Below are positions 8,391 to 18,202 of a DNA stretch of 64,000 nt, piece by piece. The stretch covers positions 80,594-144,593 of the forward strand of contig NZ_WNLA01000020.1 of NCBI RefSeq assembly GCF_009720865.1. The letters run 5' to 3'. The DNA comes from Pseudoduganella ginsengisoli (lineage in GTDB: Bacteria; Pseudomonadota; Gammaproteobacteria; Burkholderiales; Burkholderiaceae_D). Under the pieces are notes generated by a model, which ran no database searches, was not told the origin of the DNA, and was given only the letters and a program-made list of their open reading frames with translations. A program made the position numbers and the translations under genes. How positions within the stretch are numbered: the stretch's first letter is position 1; every line of letters begins with the position of its first letter.

Positions 8391-10454
8391 ATGAAATTAC
8401 GTCTGCTGGTAGTCGCGGCTGCAATTGCTGCGGCCGGTGTACAGCAAGCCCAGGCCGCGCCACGCGGCTTGACCATTGAAGACCTGGCGTCCATGGAACG
8501 CGTGGGCAGCCCTGTTCTGTCGCCTGACGCCTCCAAGGTCGTGTACACGGTGCGCACCACGAATCTGGATAAAAACCGCGGCAATACCCAGCTGTGGATG
8601 ATTGATTTACGCGCTGCCAAACCCGTGCCGCAGCGCCTGACCCAGGCCGATGCCAGCAGCACCGATCCAGAATGGTCGCCGAATGGCGACGCGATTTACT
8701 TCCTGTCGGCCCGTTCCGGCAGCAACCAGGTGTGGCGTTTGCCGCTGGGCGGCGGCGAAGCCGTGCGCGTGACGGACTTCCCGCTCGACGTCGACAACTT
8801 CCGCCTGTCCCCGGCGGGCGACCGCCTGGCGTTCAGCATGGCGGTGTTCCGTGATTGCCCGGACTTGGCCTGCTCGAAGCAGCGCGCCGATGAACAAGCC
8901 AAGAACAAGGCCACCGGCAAAGTATATGACCGCCTGTTCGTGCGCCACTGGGACACGTGGAATGATGGCCGCAACGCCGTGCTGTACAGCGCAGCCATTG
9001 GCGCCGATGGCAAGGCAGTAAACCCGGTCAGCCTGTCCGGCTCACTGGATGGCGATGTGCCATCGAAGCCGTTTGGCGACCATGAAGAATACCACTTCAG
9101 CCCTGACGGCAAGACGGTTGTCTTCAACGCCCGCGTTGCTGGCAAGACGGAAGCGTGGTCCACCAATTTTGACATCTACACGGTGCCGGCAGCCGGTGGC
9201 GCAGAACCGCGCAACCTGACCCAGGATAACCAGGCGTGGGACACGAAGGCGCAATTCTCGCCCGATGGCCGCACGCTGGCGTATGCGGCGATGGACCGCC
9301 CGACGTTTGAAGCAGACCGCTTCCACCTGGTACTGATGGATGTCGCGACGGGCAAGAAACGCGCGCTGACGGCAGACTGGGACCGCTCCGTATCGGAATT
9401 CCACTGGGCGCCGGATGGCAAATCGCTGCTGGCGACCGCCGATGACGTGGGCCAGCACCGCCTGTTCTCCATCGATGCAGCCAGTGGCAAAGTGACGCCG
9501 CTGACAGGCCCCGGCTATGTGTCCGCGTTCACGATGGCGCGCGATACGCTGGTGATGGCGCAAGCGAACCTGGCGTCCGGCGCACAGCTGTTCAAGATGA
9601 AGCTGGGCGTAGCGAACAAGGCCGACAAGCTGACCGCCAACAATGAAGAAAAACTGGCGGACGTGCGTTATGGCGAGTACGAGCAATTCTCGTTCAAGGG
9701 CGCCAATGGCGAAACGGTGTATGGCCACGTGATGAAGCCATGGAATGCGGAAGCAGGCAAGAAGTACCCGGTGGCCTTCCTCGTGCACGGCGGCCCGCAA
9801 GGCAGCTTTGGCAATTCGTGGAGCTACCGCTGGAACCCGCAAGTGTATGCGGGCGCCGGCTATGCGGCCGTGTTCATTGATTTTCACGGGTCGACTGGCT
9901 ATGGCCAGAAATTCACGGATTCCATCAGCAATGACTGGGGCGGCAAGCCGCTGGAAGACTTGAAACTGGGCCTGACTGCTGCCGCTGCCAAATACCCGTG
10001 GCTGGACCGTGAAAAGAGCTGCGCGCTGGGTGCATCGTATGGCGGCTACATGATGAACTGGATCGAAGGTAACTGGTCAGACGGCTTCAAGTGCATCGTC
10101 AACCACGACGGCGTATTCGACATCCGCGGCATGGCGTATTCGACCGAAGAAATCTGGTTCACGGAATGGGAATATGGCGGTTCGTACTTCAAGAATCCGG
10201 AAGGCCATGAAAAGTTCAACCCGGTGCACCACGTGGCGAAGTGGAAGACGCCGATGCTGGTAGTACAGGGCGACCAGGACTTCCGCATTCCAACGGCGCA
10301 GGCGCTGGCGACCTTCACGGCATTGCAGCGCCAGGGCGTCGAGAGCAAGTTGCTGATGTTCCCGGATGAAAACCACTGGGTATTGAAGCCTGCCAATTCC
10401 ATCCTGTGGCACCACACGGTGCTGGATTGGCTGGGACGGCATTTGAAGAAATAA
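8391..10454 (+). CDS. S9 family prolyl oligopeptidase-type peptidase, exported
   Basis: A 687-aa periplasmic peptidase of the dipeptidyl/acylaminoacyl-peptidase group, which removes di- or acyl-amino acids from peptides. The signal peptide ends near AQAAP (residue 24). Residues about 35-400 hold TolB/WD40-like beta-propeller blades, with repeated SPDG or APDG motifs. The catalytic domain has FLVHGGPQG, the nucleophile S549 in GASYGGYMMNW, D630 in GDQDFRIP and H662 in ENHW, so the triad is complete. It is a single gene with its own terminator at 10472. It probably takes part in peptide scavenging, as do the other exported peptidases in the window. Confidence 0.93.
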   Translation: MKLRLLVVAAAIAAAGVQQAQAAPRGLTIEDLASMERVGSPVLSPDASKVVYTVRTTNLDKNRGNTQLWMIDLRAAKPVPQRLTQADASSTDPEWSPNGDAIYFLSARSGSNQVWRLPLGGGEAVRVTDFPLDVDNFRLSPAGDRLAFSMAVFRDCPDLACSKQRADEQAKNKATGKVYDRLFVRHWDTWNDGRNAVLYSAAIGADGKAVNPVSLSGSLDGDVPSKPFGDHEEYHFSPDGKTVVFNARVAGKTEAWSTNFDIYTVPAAGGAEPRNLTQDNQAWDTKAQFSPDGRTLAYAAMDRPTFEADRFHLVLMDVATGKKRALTADWDRSVSEFHWAPDGKSLLATADDVGQHRLFSIDAASGKVTPLTGPGYVSAFTMARDTLVMAQANLASGAQLFKMKLGVANKADKLTANNEEKLADVRYGEYEQFSFKGANGETVYGHVMKPWNAEAGKKYPVAFLVHGGPQGSFGNSWSYRWNPQVYAGAGYAAVFIDFHGSTGYGQKFTDSISNDWGGKPLEDLKLGLTAAAAKYPWLDREKSCALGASYGGYMMNWIEGNWSDGFKCIVNHDGVFDIRGMAYSTEEIWFTEWEYGGSYFKNPEGHEKFNPVHHVAKWKTPMLVVQGDQDFRIPTAQALATFTALQRQGVESKLLMFPDENHWVLKPANSILWHHTVLDWLGRHLKK

Positions 10455-10471
10455 GCTGCTTGCCGTCCCCG

Positions 10472-10499
10472 AACGCCCGCTGATGTAGCGGGCGTTTTG
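10472..10499. terminator. Intrinsic terminator between convergent genes
   Basis: AACGCCCGCT and AGCGGGCGTT form a 10-bp perfect stem around a 4-base loop, followed by T residues. It lies after the S9 peptidase stop and before the stop of the opposing GGDEF/EAL gene, so it could serve both strands. Confidence 0.85.
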
Positions 10500-10528
10500 C
10501 TTTCTGTGGCGCAGCGTTAATCTGTGAT

Positions 10529-12775
10529 TCAGGCAGCCGTCGCCTGGGGCGACAGCGCCGCCAGCAATTGCGCAAATGGAGCAGGGCGTGAATACAGGTA
10601 GCCCTGCATGCAGTGGCAATTGCTGTCGATGAGGAAGCTGGCTTGCGCCACTGTTTCCACGCCTTCCGCCACCACGCGCAAGCCCAGGTGGTGCGCCATG
10701 GCCAGGATGGTTTGCACGATGGCCTTGCCGCTGGCATCGGCCGGTGTATCCATGATGAAGCTGCGGTCGATCTTCAATTCGTACAGCGGCATGCGCTTCA
10801 GGTACGCCAGGCTGGAATAGCCGGTGCCGAAATCATCGATGGAAAAGCGGATGCCCAGCGCCGCCAGCACATTCATGCGCTCCACGGTTTCTTCCCATTT
10901 TTCGACCAGCAAACCTTCCGTCACTTCGAAAATCAGCTGCGATGCGGGCGCTCCCGTTTCTTGCAGTACGGCTTGCACCTGCTCGACGAAATCGGCGTGG
11001 CGGAACTGGCTGGGGCTGACGTTGACAGACAGCGGCAGCGTGTGGCCCGCATTGGCCAGTTCCACCGCATACAGGCACGCCTGGCGCAATGCCCACGCGC
11101 CCAGTTGCAGGATCTGGCCCGTGCCTTCGGCCAGCGGGATAAACAGCGATGGCGGCACCCAGCTGCCATCGGCGCGCTGCCAGCGCATCAATAATTCCGC
11201 CCCGACCGGGCGGCCGTCGCAATCGACTTGCTGCTGCGCGTACAGCGCCAGCTGGCTGTTTTCAATGGCAGCCGCCAGTTCCCGTTCCATATTCAGGCGC
11301 TGTTCGACTTCCGCCTGCATGCCCGCTTCAAAGAATGCAATGCCGTTGCGGCCTTCCGCTTTGGCGCGGTACATGGCGATATCGGCTTCACGCAGCAAGT
11401 CCTGCGGATTCTCGCCGCCTTTCGGCAGCAGCGTCACGCCGATACTGGCCGATGAACTGTAGGTCTGGCCCTCGATGACGAATTCCTGCGCAATGGCCAC
11501 GCGGATTTTTTCCGCCACGGCCAGCGCGGCATGGGCTGCCGCGGAGTGCGCACTGCCGAGGTGCGCCAGCAGCACGACGAATTCATCGCCGCCGATACGC
11601 GCCACGGTATCGGCTTTGCGGATCAGTTGCGCCAGGCGGGACGCGGCATTTTTCAGCAATGCGTCGCCGGTCGCGTGGCCCCGCGCATCGTTGATGGTCT
11701 TGAAGTTGTCGAGGTCAATGAACATGACAGCGCTGAACGTCTGGTCGCGCTCCGAGCTGGCCTGCAGCTTTTCAATGCGGTCCATCAGCAGGCGCCGGTT
11801 CGGCAATCCTGTCAGCACATCGAAATAGGCGAGGCGGTGAATATCGTTTTCCGAGCGCTTGCGCTCCGTGATGTCGCGCTCCACGGCGACCCAGTGCGTA
11901 TTGTTGCCGCCTTCATCGGCAAACGGCACCAGTTCCATTTCCACCCAATACGGTTCGCCGGCGCGCGTATAGTTCAGCAATTCCGCGCGCACCGGCTCGC
12001 TGCGCTGCACGGCGCCGGCAATGCGCTCCAGCGTGGCGGGCGAGGTGTCCGGGCCTTGCAACAGGCGCAAGTCGCGTCCCAGTACTTCGTCGCGGCGGTA
12101 GCCGGTACGGCGCTCAAACGCCTTGTTGACGAAGATGATGTGCTGGCCTTGCTCCGTGACTTCGGCAATCAGCACCATGTCGTTCAGGCGCGCCACGGCT
12201 GCCGACGTCAGGCGCAATTCTTCATTCAAGCCGCGCAGCGCGCCAATCGAACTGTCGAGGCGTTTCAGCAGCACGCCGCACCCCAGGGTCAGTACGGCCA
12301 TGATGAAGACATAATTCAGTGTGATCACGCACCACTGGATCAGCGATGCCGTCTGCGTTTGAGGGTCAGGCAAGGACGGGTTGGTGAAATAACCCATCAC
12401 CAGCAGCGCCAGCGCGGAGGCGATCAGCGTCCACATGCCGGAGCGCAGGCCCAGCAGCAGCGCGGCCAGCACGGGCACGGCGGCCAGGTAAATCTGCGAA
12501 ATGGGGCCGATTTTCAGCATCAGGCCGATGCCGACCAGGAAGGTGACGCACAGGAAGTTCAGCACGCGCGCGTGATAAGACCACGTGGGAATGCGCCAGA
12601 TGGCCGTGATCCACGCAATCGCCAGCACATCGACGACGGCAATCGACCAGATGCCTTCGGACAGGCTCAGCATGATGCTGGGCAGCGCCGTCACGAGGCC
12701 GAGCGCCAGCACCACCTGCAAGATGCGTGTGAAGATTTGCGCGCGCCAGTGAGCGACTTCCTTTTGCACCGTCAA
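10529..12775 (-). CDS. Membrane LOV-like PAS-GGDEF-EAL cyclic-di-GMP protein
   Basis: A 748-aa inner-membrane protein that can make or break down cyclic di-GMP. Residues 15-170 hold about six membrane helices. A PAS domain at about 195-305 is very like LOV domains, but GRDLRLLQ replaces GRNCRFLQ, so L236 stands where the photoactive cysteine should be. The GGDEF domain has an intact GGDEF at 395-399. The EAL domain has ELL in place of EAL but keeps VNVS, DDFGTGYSS, KIDRSF and EGVE, so phosphodiesterase activity is likely. TTG 12775 is the likely start, with GGAG 9 bases upstream. It stands alone, convergent to the S9 gene. The signal it senses is unknown. Confidence 0.92.
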   Translation of the reverse strand: MTVQKEVAHWRAQIFTRILQVVLALGLVTALPSIMLSLSEGIWSIAVVDVLAIAWITAIWRIPTWSYHARVLNFLCVTFLVGIGLMLKIGPISQIYLAAVPVLAALLLGLRSGMWTLIASALALLVMGYFTNPSLPDPQTQTASLIQWCVITLNYVFIMAVLTLGCGVLLKRLDSSIGALRGLNEELRLTSAAVARLNDMVLIAEVTEQGQHIIFVNKAFERRTGYRRDEVLGRDLRLLQGPDTSPATLERIAGAVQRSEPVRAELLNYTRAGEPYWVEMELVPFADEGGNNTHWVAVERDITERKRSENDIHRLAYFDVLTGLPNRRLLMDRIEKLQASSERDQTFSAVMFIDLDNFKTINDARGHATGDALLKNAASRLAQLIRKADTVARIGGDEFVVLLAHLGSAHSAAAHAALAVAEKIRVAIAQEFVIEGQTYSSSASIGVTLLPKGGENPQDLLREADIAMYRAKAEGRNGIAFFEAGMQAEVEQRLNMERELAAAIENSQLALYAQQQVDCDGRPVGAELLMRWQRADGSWVPPSLFIPLAEGTGQILQLGAWALRQACLYAVELANAGHTLPLSVNVSPSQFRHADFVEQVQAVLQETGAPASQLIFEVTEGLLVEKWEETVERMNVLAALGIRFSIDDFGTGYSSLAYLKRMPLYELKIDRSFIMDTPADASGKAIVQTILAMAHHLGLRVVAEGVETVAQASFLIDSNCHCMQGYLYSRPAPFAQLLAALSPQATAA

Positions 12776-12986
12776 AATACCAGTCTCCTATTGCAAGTTG
12801 CACCGCCCGGAGGGTAACCGTAATTCACTATGCTGTCCAACTGCCGATGGACGATATGCCCGGGGATGCACGGGCGCGACACTATGGAGCATCAACTGAC
12901 ATGATACTCCTTTTCAATCTTGCTTTTTTAGTCACCACTACGCAGAATTGGCGATTCGATCAACTGTTTGAACACCGAGGATGTCT

Positions 12987-14393
12987 ATGCGCATGCGCAA
13001 ATTTTCCGCCTTGCTGGCGGCAGCCACGCTCTCGCTGTCCACGCAAGCTGCCGGCACGGACCGCTGGGACTTGCCCGTCAACGTGAAAAAACTCAGTAAC
13101 GGCCTGACCGTCGTTGTGACGGAAGACCACAGTTCGCCGACAGTCGGCGTGTCCGTCGTGTACCACGTGGGCATGCGGCTGGAGCCAAAAAACCGGACCG
13201 GCTTTGCGCACCTGTTCGAGCACTTGATGTTCCAGGGGACGCCAAAAGCGCCGAAAGGCGTTTTTGACAAAGCCATCACGGCTGGTGGCGGCCGCAATAA
13301 TGGCTCCACCCGCGCGGACTTCACCAACTATATAGAGACGGCGCCCGTGTCGGCGCTGGACGCCATCCTGTGGCTGGAAGCTGACCGCATGAAGACGCTG
13401 GACTTCAACGAGAAATCCTTGAAGAACCAGCAGGATGTCGTCAAGGAGGAAATCCGCGTCAACGTGAAGAACAAGCCATACGGCGGCTTCATGTGGATCG
13501 ACATCAACCAGCAGGCTTTTAAAAAGTGGGAAAACAACCACGATGGCTATGGCAGCTTTGAAGACCTGGAGGGCGCCAGCCTGACGGACGTGCGCAATTT
13601 CCACCGCGATTACTATGGCCCGAACAATGCCGTGCTGGCCATTGCGGGCGACGTGACGCCTGAACAGGGCTTCGCACTGGCGCAGAAATACTTTGGCGCG
13701 ATTCCGAAACGCGCGGTGCCGAAGGGCGGCGATTTCACTGAAGCGCTGAATACGGAAGAAAAACGCACGGTGCAGGGCGATGCGCTGGCGCAGGTCCCCG
13801 CCATCGCGGCAGGCTGGAAGGTGCCGGCCCGCGGCAGCCGCGACCAGGCGCCGATGGCCGTGCTGGGCGAAGTCCTGGCCGGCGGCGACGCATCGCTGTT
13901 CTACCAGGGCCTCGTCAAAGGGCGTGAAATCGCGCTGAACGTGTCTTCGTTCTGGGGTTTGACGGGACCATGGGAATACGATGGCCCGACCTTGTTCACC
14001 ATCTTCGGCCTGTATAAGCCGAACAGCAGCGCTGACGCGATGCTGGCGGCAATGGATGAAGAAATCGCGAAAATCGTCAAGGATGGCGTCGATGACGCGA
14101 CCCTGAAGCGCGTCAAGACCAGCATGCTGGCCGACTGGAACAACCAGCTGGAAAGCTATATCAACCGCGCCGATACGCTGGCCAAGCTGCAAACGCTGTG
14201 GGGCGACGCGAAGGTCGTCAACAAGATTCCAGGCTGGATCGAAGGCGTGACGTCGGCTGACCTGCAGCGCGTGGCCGCCACGTATTTGACCAAGGCTAAC
14301 CGCACCGTGATCGACCGCAAGCCGCAAGCGATGCTGACGCCGCCTGCCGCGCATTTCCACGGCGATGACGAACAACCACACGGAGGCCAATAA
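12987..14393 (+). CDS. M16 family zinc metallopeptidase, catalytic subunit
   Basis: An exported pitrilysin-type peptidase of 468 aa. The inverted zinc motif HxxEH is present in HLFEHLMFQGT, with the downstream Glu expected in the ALDAILWLEADRM region. The signal peptide is FSALLAAATLSLSTQAAG. ATG 12987 is preferred over ATG 12981 because GAGG abuts the earlier codon and stands 6 bases from the later one. The next gene starts 2 bases after this stop and encodes the inactive partner, as in bacterial M16B heterodimers. It probably degrades short periplasmic peptides. Confidence 0.9.
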   Translation: MRMRKFSALLAAATLSLSTQAAGTDRWDLPVNVKKLSNGLTVVVTEDHSSPTVGVSVVYHVGMRLEPKNRTGFAHLFEHLMFQGTPKAPKGVFDKAITAGGGRNNGSTRADFTNYIETAPVSALDAILWLEADRMKTLDFNEKSLKNQQDVVKEEIRVNVKNKPYGGFMWIDINQQAFKKWENNHDGYGSFEDLEGASLTDVRNFHRDYYGPNNAVLAIAGDVTPEQGFALAQKYFGAIPKRAVPKGGDFTEALNTEEKRTVQGDALAQVPAIAAGWKVPARGSRDQAPMAVLGEVLAGGDASLFYQGLVKGREIALNVSSFWGLTGPWEYDGPTLFTIFGLYKPNSSADAMLAAMDEEIAKIVKDGVDDATLKRVKTSMLADWNNQLESYINRADTLAKLQTLWGDAKVVNKIPGWIEGVTSADLQRVAATYLTKANRTVIDRKPQAMLTPPAAHFHGDDEQPHGGQ

Positions 14394-14394
14394 C

Positions 14395-15834
14395 ATGAAA
14401 AAACTGATGATTGCTGCTGCAGTCACCGCGGCTGTCGCTGGTGCGCCTGCGGCGTTGGCCAAGCAGGGTAAAGCCGCCGCTGCGGCAGCGGCGCCAGTGG
14501 CGGCCGGCATGCCGGCCTATGGCGCGGACAAGCCGCTGCCCGTGCCGAACATTGCCCGTAAAACCCTGGCCAATGGCCTGGAAGTGTGGGTGGTGCCGCG
14601 CAATGGCGTGCCGCGCGTCGACTACGTACTGGCCGTGCGCGGCGCCGGCTTTGCCGCCGACGATGCGCAGCATCCAGGCTTTGCCGGCCTGCTGGCGTCG
14701 CTGCTCAATGAAGGCACGGCGGCGCGCAGCTCGCGCGCCATTGCCGAAGCGGCGCAGGCGCTGGGCGGCAGCGTGGGCGGCAGCACGTCGCAGGATGGCA
14801 TCACGGTATCGGCCAATGCACTGGCTTCCGGTGCCGCCGGCATGATGAAGCTGCTGGCGGAAGTCGCGCGCACGCCATCGTTCCCTGATACGGAAGTGGC
14901 GCTGGCCAAAGCCAATGCGCTGCAATCGCTGAAAGTCGCGGAAACCCAGCCGGGCTTCCGCGCCGACCGCGCACTGTCACGCGTCATCTATGGCGAGCAC
15001 CCGTATGCCCGCACCACGGGCACGGTGGAATCCATCAATTCCACGGATGCGGCGCTGCTGCGCGCCGAACACGCGAAGCGCTTCCGGCCTGACCGCGCGC
15101 TGCTGGTGATCACGGGCCGCTTGTCCGAGAAAGAAGCCATGCAAATGGCGGAAGCGGCATTCGGCGGCTGGAAAGCCACGGGCGACGCGCTGCCGCCAAC
15201 CCCGGCGGCCCGCACGTCGGCGGAACCGGCGCGCCTGTTGCTGGAGCGTCCGGGCAGCGTGCAATCGACCGTGCGCCTGGGCCGTCCAGGCGCTCCCGCC
15301 ACGGTGGCGGAACAAGTGCCGCTGCGCCTGGCGTCGACCATCCTGGGCGGCGGCTTCTCCAGCCGCGTCAACCTGAACCTGCGTGAAGACAAAGGTTATA
15401 CATATGGCGCATCGGCCGGTGCGCGCCTGTTCCGCGAGGGCGGCGCGATTATCGGCGGCGCAGACGTGCGCAATGAAGTGTCGGGCAAGGCGCTGGCGGA
15501 ATTCTTCAAGGAATACCGCAAGCTGGGCGAAGAACTGGTCAGCGACGATGAAATGCGCATGAACAAGCGCTACGTGGCCGGTACTTACCTGATCACGAAC
15601 CAGATGCAGCGCGCCGTGGCCGGCACGCTGGCCAACAACTGGCTGATCGGTTTGCCGCCGGAATTCCTGGGCCAGTACGTGCCGAAAGTGCAGCAAGTGA
15701 CGGCGGAACAGGTGCGCGACATCGGCAAGAAGTACTTTGATCCGGCCACGCAATCGATCGTCGTGGTGGGCGATAAGGCCGCCATCGCTGAACAGTTGAA
15801 AGAGTTCGGCGAGTTTACCGTGACGGACAAGTAA
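14395..15834 (+). CDS. M16 family peptidase-like protein, non-catalytic partner
   Basis: A 479-aa exported M16 homologue with a signal peptide ending near ALAKQ. Where the catalytic subunit has HxxEH, this has HPGFAGLLASLLNEG, so the zinc motif is lost. The C-terminal half keeps the substrate-binding R/Y region (FSSRVNLNLREDKGYTYGASA), usual for the non-catalytic half of M16B heterodimers. ATG 14395 is chosen because CGGAGG stands 8 bases before it, overlapping the end of the upstream gene. Both genes must act together. Confidence 0.9.
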   Translation: MKKLMIAAAVTAAVAGAPAALAKQGKAAAAAAAPVAAGMPAYGADKPLPVPNIARKTLANGLEVWVVPRNGVPRVDYVLAVRGAGFAADDAQHPGFAGLLASLLNEGTAARSSRAIAEAAQALGGSVGGSTSQDGITVSANALASGAAGMMKLLAEVARTPSFPDTEVALAKANALQSLKVAETQPGFRADRALSRVIYGEHPYARTTGTVESINSTDAALLRAEHAKRFRPDRALLVITGRLSEKEAMQMAEAAFGGWKATGDALPPTPAARTSAEPARLLLERPGSVQSTVRLGRPGAPATVAEQVPLRLASTILGGGFSSRVNLNLREDKGYTYGASAGARLFREGGAIIGGADVRNEVSGKALAEFFKEYRKLGEELVSDDEMRMNKRYVAGTYLITNQMQRAVAGTLANNWLIGLPPEFLGQYVPKVQQVTAEQVRDIGKKYFDPATQSIVVVGDKAAIAEQLKEFGEFTVTDK

Positions 15835-15846
15835 CACTGCGCATTG

Positions 15847-16779
15847 TCAGGCGGCGCTGATGCTCCGCCTGAATGCCAGGTAATCGCTGGCCGTCTCGCG
15901 CGGCTTTTCCACCATCGGCAAATGGCCGACACCCGGCATCATGATGGTGCGGCTGTTTGGGAACAGCGCGGCAAAGGCTGCAGCGCCGTCCGGATGCAGG
16001 ATGCGGTCTTGCTCCCCCCACACGATCAATGCGGGGATCGCCGCATAAGCCGGCTGCGGCTGCAGCAGCGGCGCTTCCTTCATTTGCTTCAACAGTGCCG
16101 TGTGCAGCGCGAAGTCCGCCGCGCCGCGCCGGCCCAGCAAGACGCGCACACTGTGCGGCAGGAACGGTTCCTTGTCCGTGCAGGCGGCAATCAATGCATG
16201 GAAATCTTCTTCCTTTTTCACCAGCAGCGGCATTTCCCCGGTCGCGTCGTAGTGCTTGAGGATGTCCGAACTGTGCGACGCTTCCGTTCCCGCTGCATCG
16301 AGCAGCCACAGTGATGCGGCCCGTTCCGGGTACATGGCGGCAAATTGTCCGGCAATGAAGCCGCCCATGGAATTGCCGCCAATGTGTACGGGACCCGGTG
16401 CAACCTGGTCCAGCAGCGCGGCCAGCCGGCGCGCCTGGTCTGCCATCAGGTACGATGCGCGCGGGTCGCGGCCCGCATCGCCAAAGCCGGGCAAGTCGGG
16501 GATGATGACCCGGTAGTGCGGCGTCAGGTAGCGGGCGATGCGCGTGAAGTTATCCTTGTCGCCGGCAAAGCCGTGGATCAGCACCAGCGGCGCGCCGCTG
16601 CCGCCTTCCAGATACGGCATGGCGAAGCCTTCCGCGCTGCCCTGGCGCAGGCGCAGGCCGGACAGCCGCTGTTCCAGCGCGAGTCCGAGGCGTCCGGCCG
16701 TCAGCGGGGCGAAGCGGTCGAACAGCAGCAGGGCGGCCGGGACGGCCAATACAGTGAAGAGAATATCGGTGGCAGTCAA
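15847..16779 (-). CDS. Alpha/beta hydrolase, membrane-anchored lipase/esterase-like
   Basis: About 310 aa. An N-terminal hydrophobic helix (ILFTVLAVPAALLLF) probably anchors it in the inner membrane. The hydrolase fold has LIHGFAGDKDNFTRIA, the nucleophile GNSMGG, an acid in VWGEQDRILHPDG and the histidine in GVGHLPMVEKP, so the triad is complete. It resembles monoacylglycerol-lipase-like enzymes. A TTG at 16779 is the likely start, since GGAG stands 6 bases before it; an in-frame TTG at 16791 is the alternative. It is convergent with the M16 pair and follows the MoxR operon on the same strand, but an 80-base gap suggests its own promoter. Confidence 0.85.
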   Translation of the reverse strand: MTATDILFTVLAVPAALLLFDRFAPLTAGRLGLALEQRLSGLRLRQGSAEGFAMPYLEGGSGAPLVLIHGFAGDKDNFTRIARYLTPHYRVIIPDLPGFGDAGRDPRASYLMADQARRLAALLDQVAPGPVHIGGNSMGGFIAGQFAAMYPERAASLWLLDAAGTEASHSSDILKHYDATGEMPLLVKKEEDFHALIAACTDKEPFLPHSVRVLLGRRGAADFALHTALLKQMKEAPLLQPQPAYAAIPALIVWGEQDRILHPDGAAAFAALFPNSRTIMMPGVGHLPMVEKPRETASDYLAFRRSISAA

Positions 16780-16870
16780 ATCAGGCTCCAACAGTTACCC
16801 GCGCAGTGTGGCACCATCAGCAGCGGGCTGTAAAGCGTTATGATTGCTGCTTAATTTCCTGCCAGGCGCC

Positions 16871-18202
16871 TTACAGCTGCCCGCTTTCCTTGATATCCAG
16901 ATAGCGGTTCAGCAGCGCGCCGGGCAGCCGCACGGGCGCCACGTCGACCAGGCTGGAAGCGCGCAAACCGAGGCGGTGGATGGCGTCGCGCCGCTGCTGC
17001 AAATAATGCACGGCGGCCGACTGGCGCAGCGCCTGCGCAAAATCCCCGACCTCTGCCGCCACGGCGGCATCGAGCGCCTGTTCACGCAGGCTGGCGCACA
17101 GCACCATGTGGCGCGTACCCAGCAATTCACACGCGTTGCGCATGGCCAGGTCATCCTCATCGCGCAAGTTCGTGATCAATACGACGAACGCGCGCTTGCT
17201 TAATTTGCGCATCAGCGCACCGGCAGCCTGCACATAGTCCGGCGCCTGTTCTCTCGGGTGCAAATCGTATATCCCCGCCAGCAGCCGGTCAAAGCCTGCG
17301 CGGCCTTTGTGGGGCGACAGCCAGCGCGGCCCTTCATGGCCAAAGCTCATCAAGCCCACCGCGTCGCCCTGTTTTTGCGCGACGAAGCCCAACGTCAGCA
17401 CCGCTTGCAGTGCATGGCCGAAGTGTGTGCCGCCTTCATCTTCGGCTGCCATGCGGCGGCCGCAATCGAGCAGGAACACCACTTGCTGGTCGCGTTCTTC
17501 CTGGTATTCGCGGCTGATCGGCTTGCGCTGGCGCGCCGTGGCTTTCCAGTCGATGGCGCGCAAGCTGTCGCCTTGCCGGTATTCGCGCAACTGGCGGAAG
17601 TCCGTGCCTTCGCCACGGCGGCGCCTGCGGATCGCGCCGGCCGCCGGTGCGCGCCGGTCGGTGGCCATCAGCGTCTGGCCCAGCAGGCGGGAAAAGTCCG
17701 GGAAAACTTTGACATCCAGTTGCGGGCCAAGCCTGTGGCTGCGCAGCCAAAAGCCGAATGGTGTGGCGACCCGCACATGCGGCTGGCCGAAATGCGCATC
17801 GCCGCGCCGCTGCGGACGCAGGCGATAAGTGACGGTGACAAACCCGCCCGGAGCGATAGTGGATGCATGGGGCAAGCCTTCCATGTCCCAGCCGGCCGGA
17901 TAGTCATCAAACAATTCAACATGCAGCGGTTGCGCGCCGCCGTTGCGCAAGGTGATCGCCACGTTGTGCCAGACACCCACGGGCCAGACGCCCTGCGCCT
18001 GGCGTTCCACCAGCAGCAGCGGCGCAGGCCAGCCGCGCCACATATCCACCACACAAGCGGCCAGCAATGCGGCGCCCGCCGGCCAGAACGCCATGGCCAG
18101 CCAGCTTTTCAGCGCAGGGGCGAATGCCGCCAGTACACTGAAAACCAAGCCGATGCCGCCCCAGGCGAGCACCCATTGCAGCAGCTTGCGGGCAGGCGTC
18201 AT
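16871..18202 (-). CDS. DUF58 / von Willebrand factor A-like protein of the MoxR operon
   Basis: A 443-aa protein with two N-terminal membrane helices (residues about 8-50), then a soluble domain ending in a DUF58 region. The DUF58 signature is clear: EGTDFRQLREYRQGDSLRAIDWKATAR, followed by a vWA-like LLDCGRRM. DUF58 proteins are partners of MoxR ATPases, which act as chaperones for metal insertion or complex assembly. It is the last gene of the six-gene operon that starts at 23682, and its start overlaps the MoxR stop by 4 bases. The client is unknown. Confidence 0.88.
   Translation of the reverse strand: MTPARKLLQWVLAWGGIGLVFSVLAAFAPALKSWLAMAFWPAGAALLAACVVDMWRGWPAPLLLVERQAQGVWPVGVWHNVAITLRNGGAQPLHVELFDDYPAGWDMEGLPHASTIAPGGFVTVTYRLRPQRRGDAHFGQPHVRVATPFGFWLRSHRLGPQLDVKVFPDFSRLLGQTLMATDRRAPAAGAIRRRRRGEGTDFRQLREYRQGDSLRAIDWKATARQRKPISREYQEERDQQVVFLLDCGRRMAAEDEGGTHFGHALQAVLTLGFVAQKQGDAVGLMSFGHEGPRWLSPHKGRAGFDRLLAGIYDLHPREQAPDYVQAAGALMRKLSKRAFVVLITNLRDEDDLAMRNACELLGTRHMVLCASLREQALDAAVAAEVGDFAQALRQSAAVHYLQQRRDAIHRLGLRASSLVDVAPVRLPGALLNRYLDIKESGQL

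Noticed and set aside
12847..13086. Plus-strand 79-codon frame before the M16 gene.
   Set aside because: Overlaps the M16 start in another frame and has no recognisable feature.
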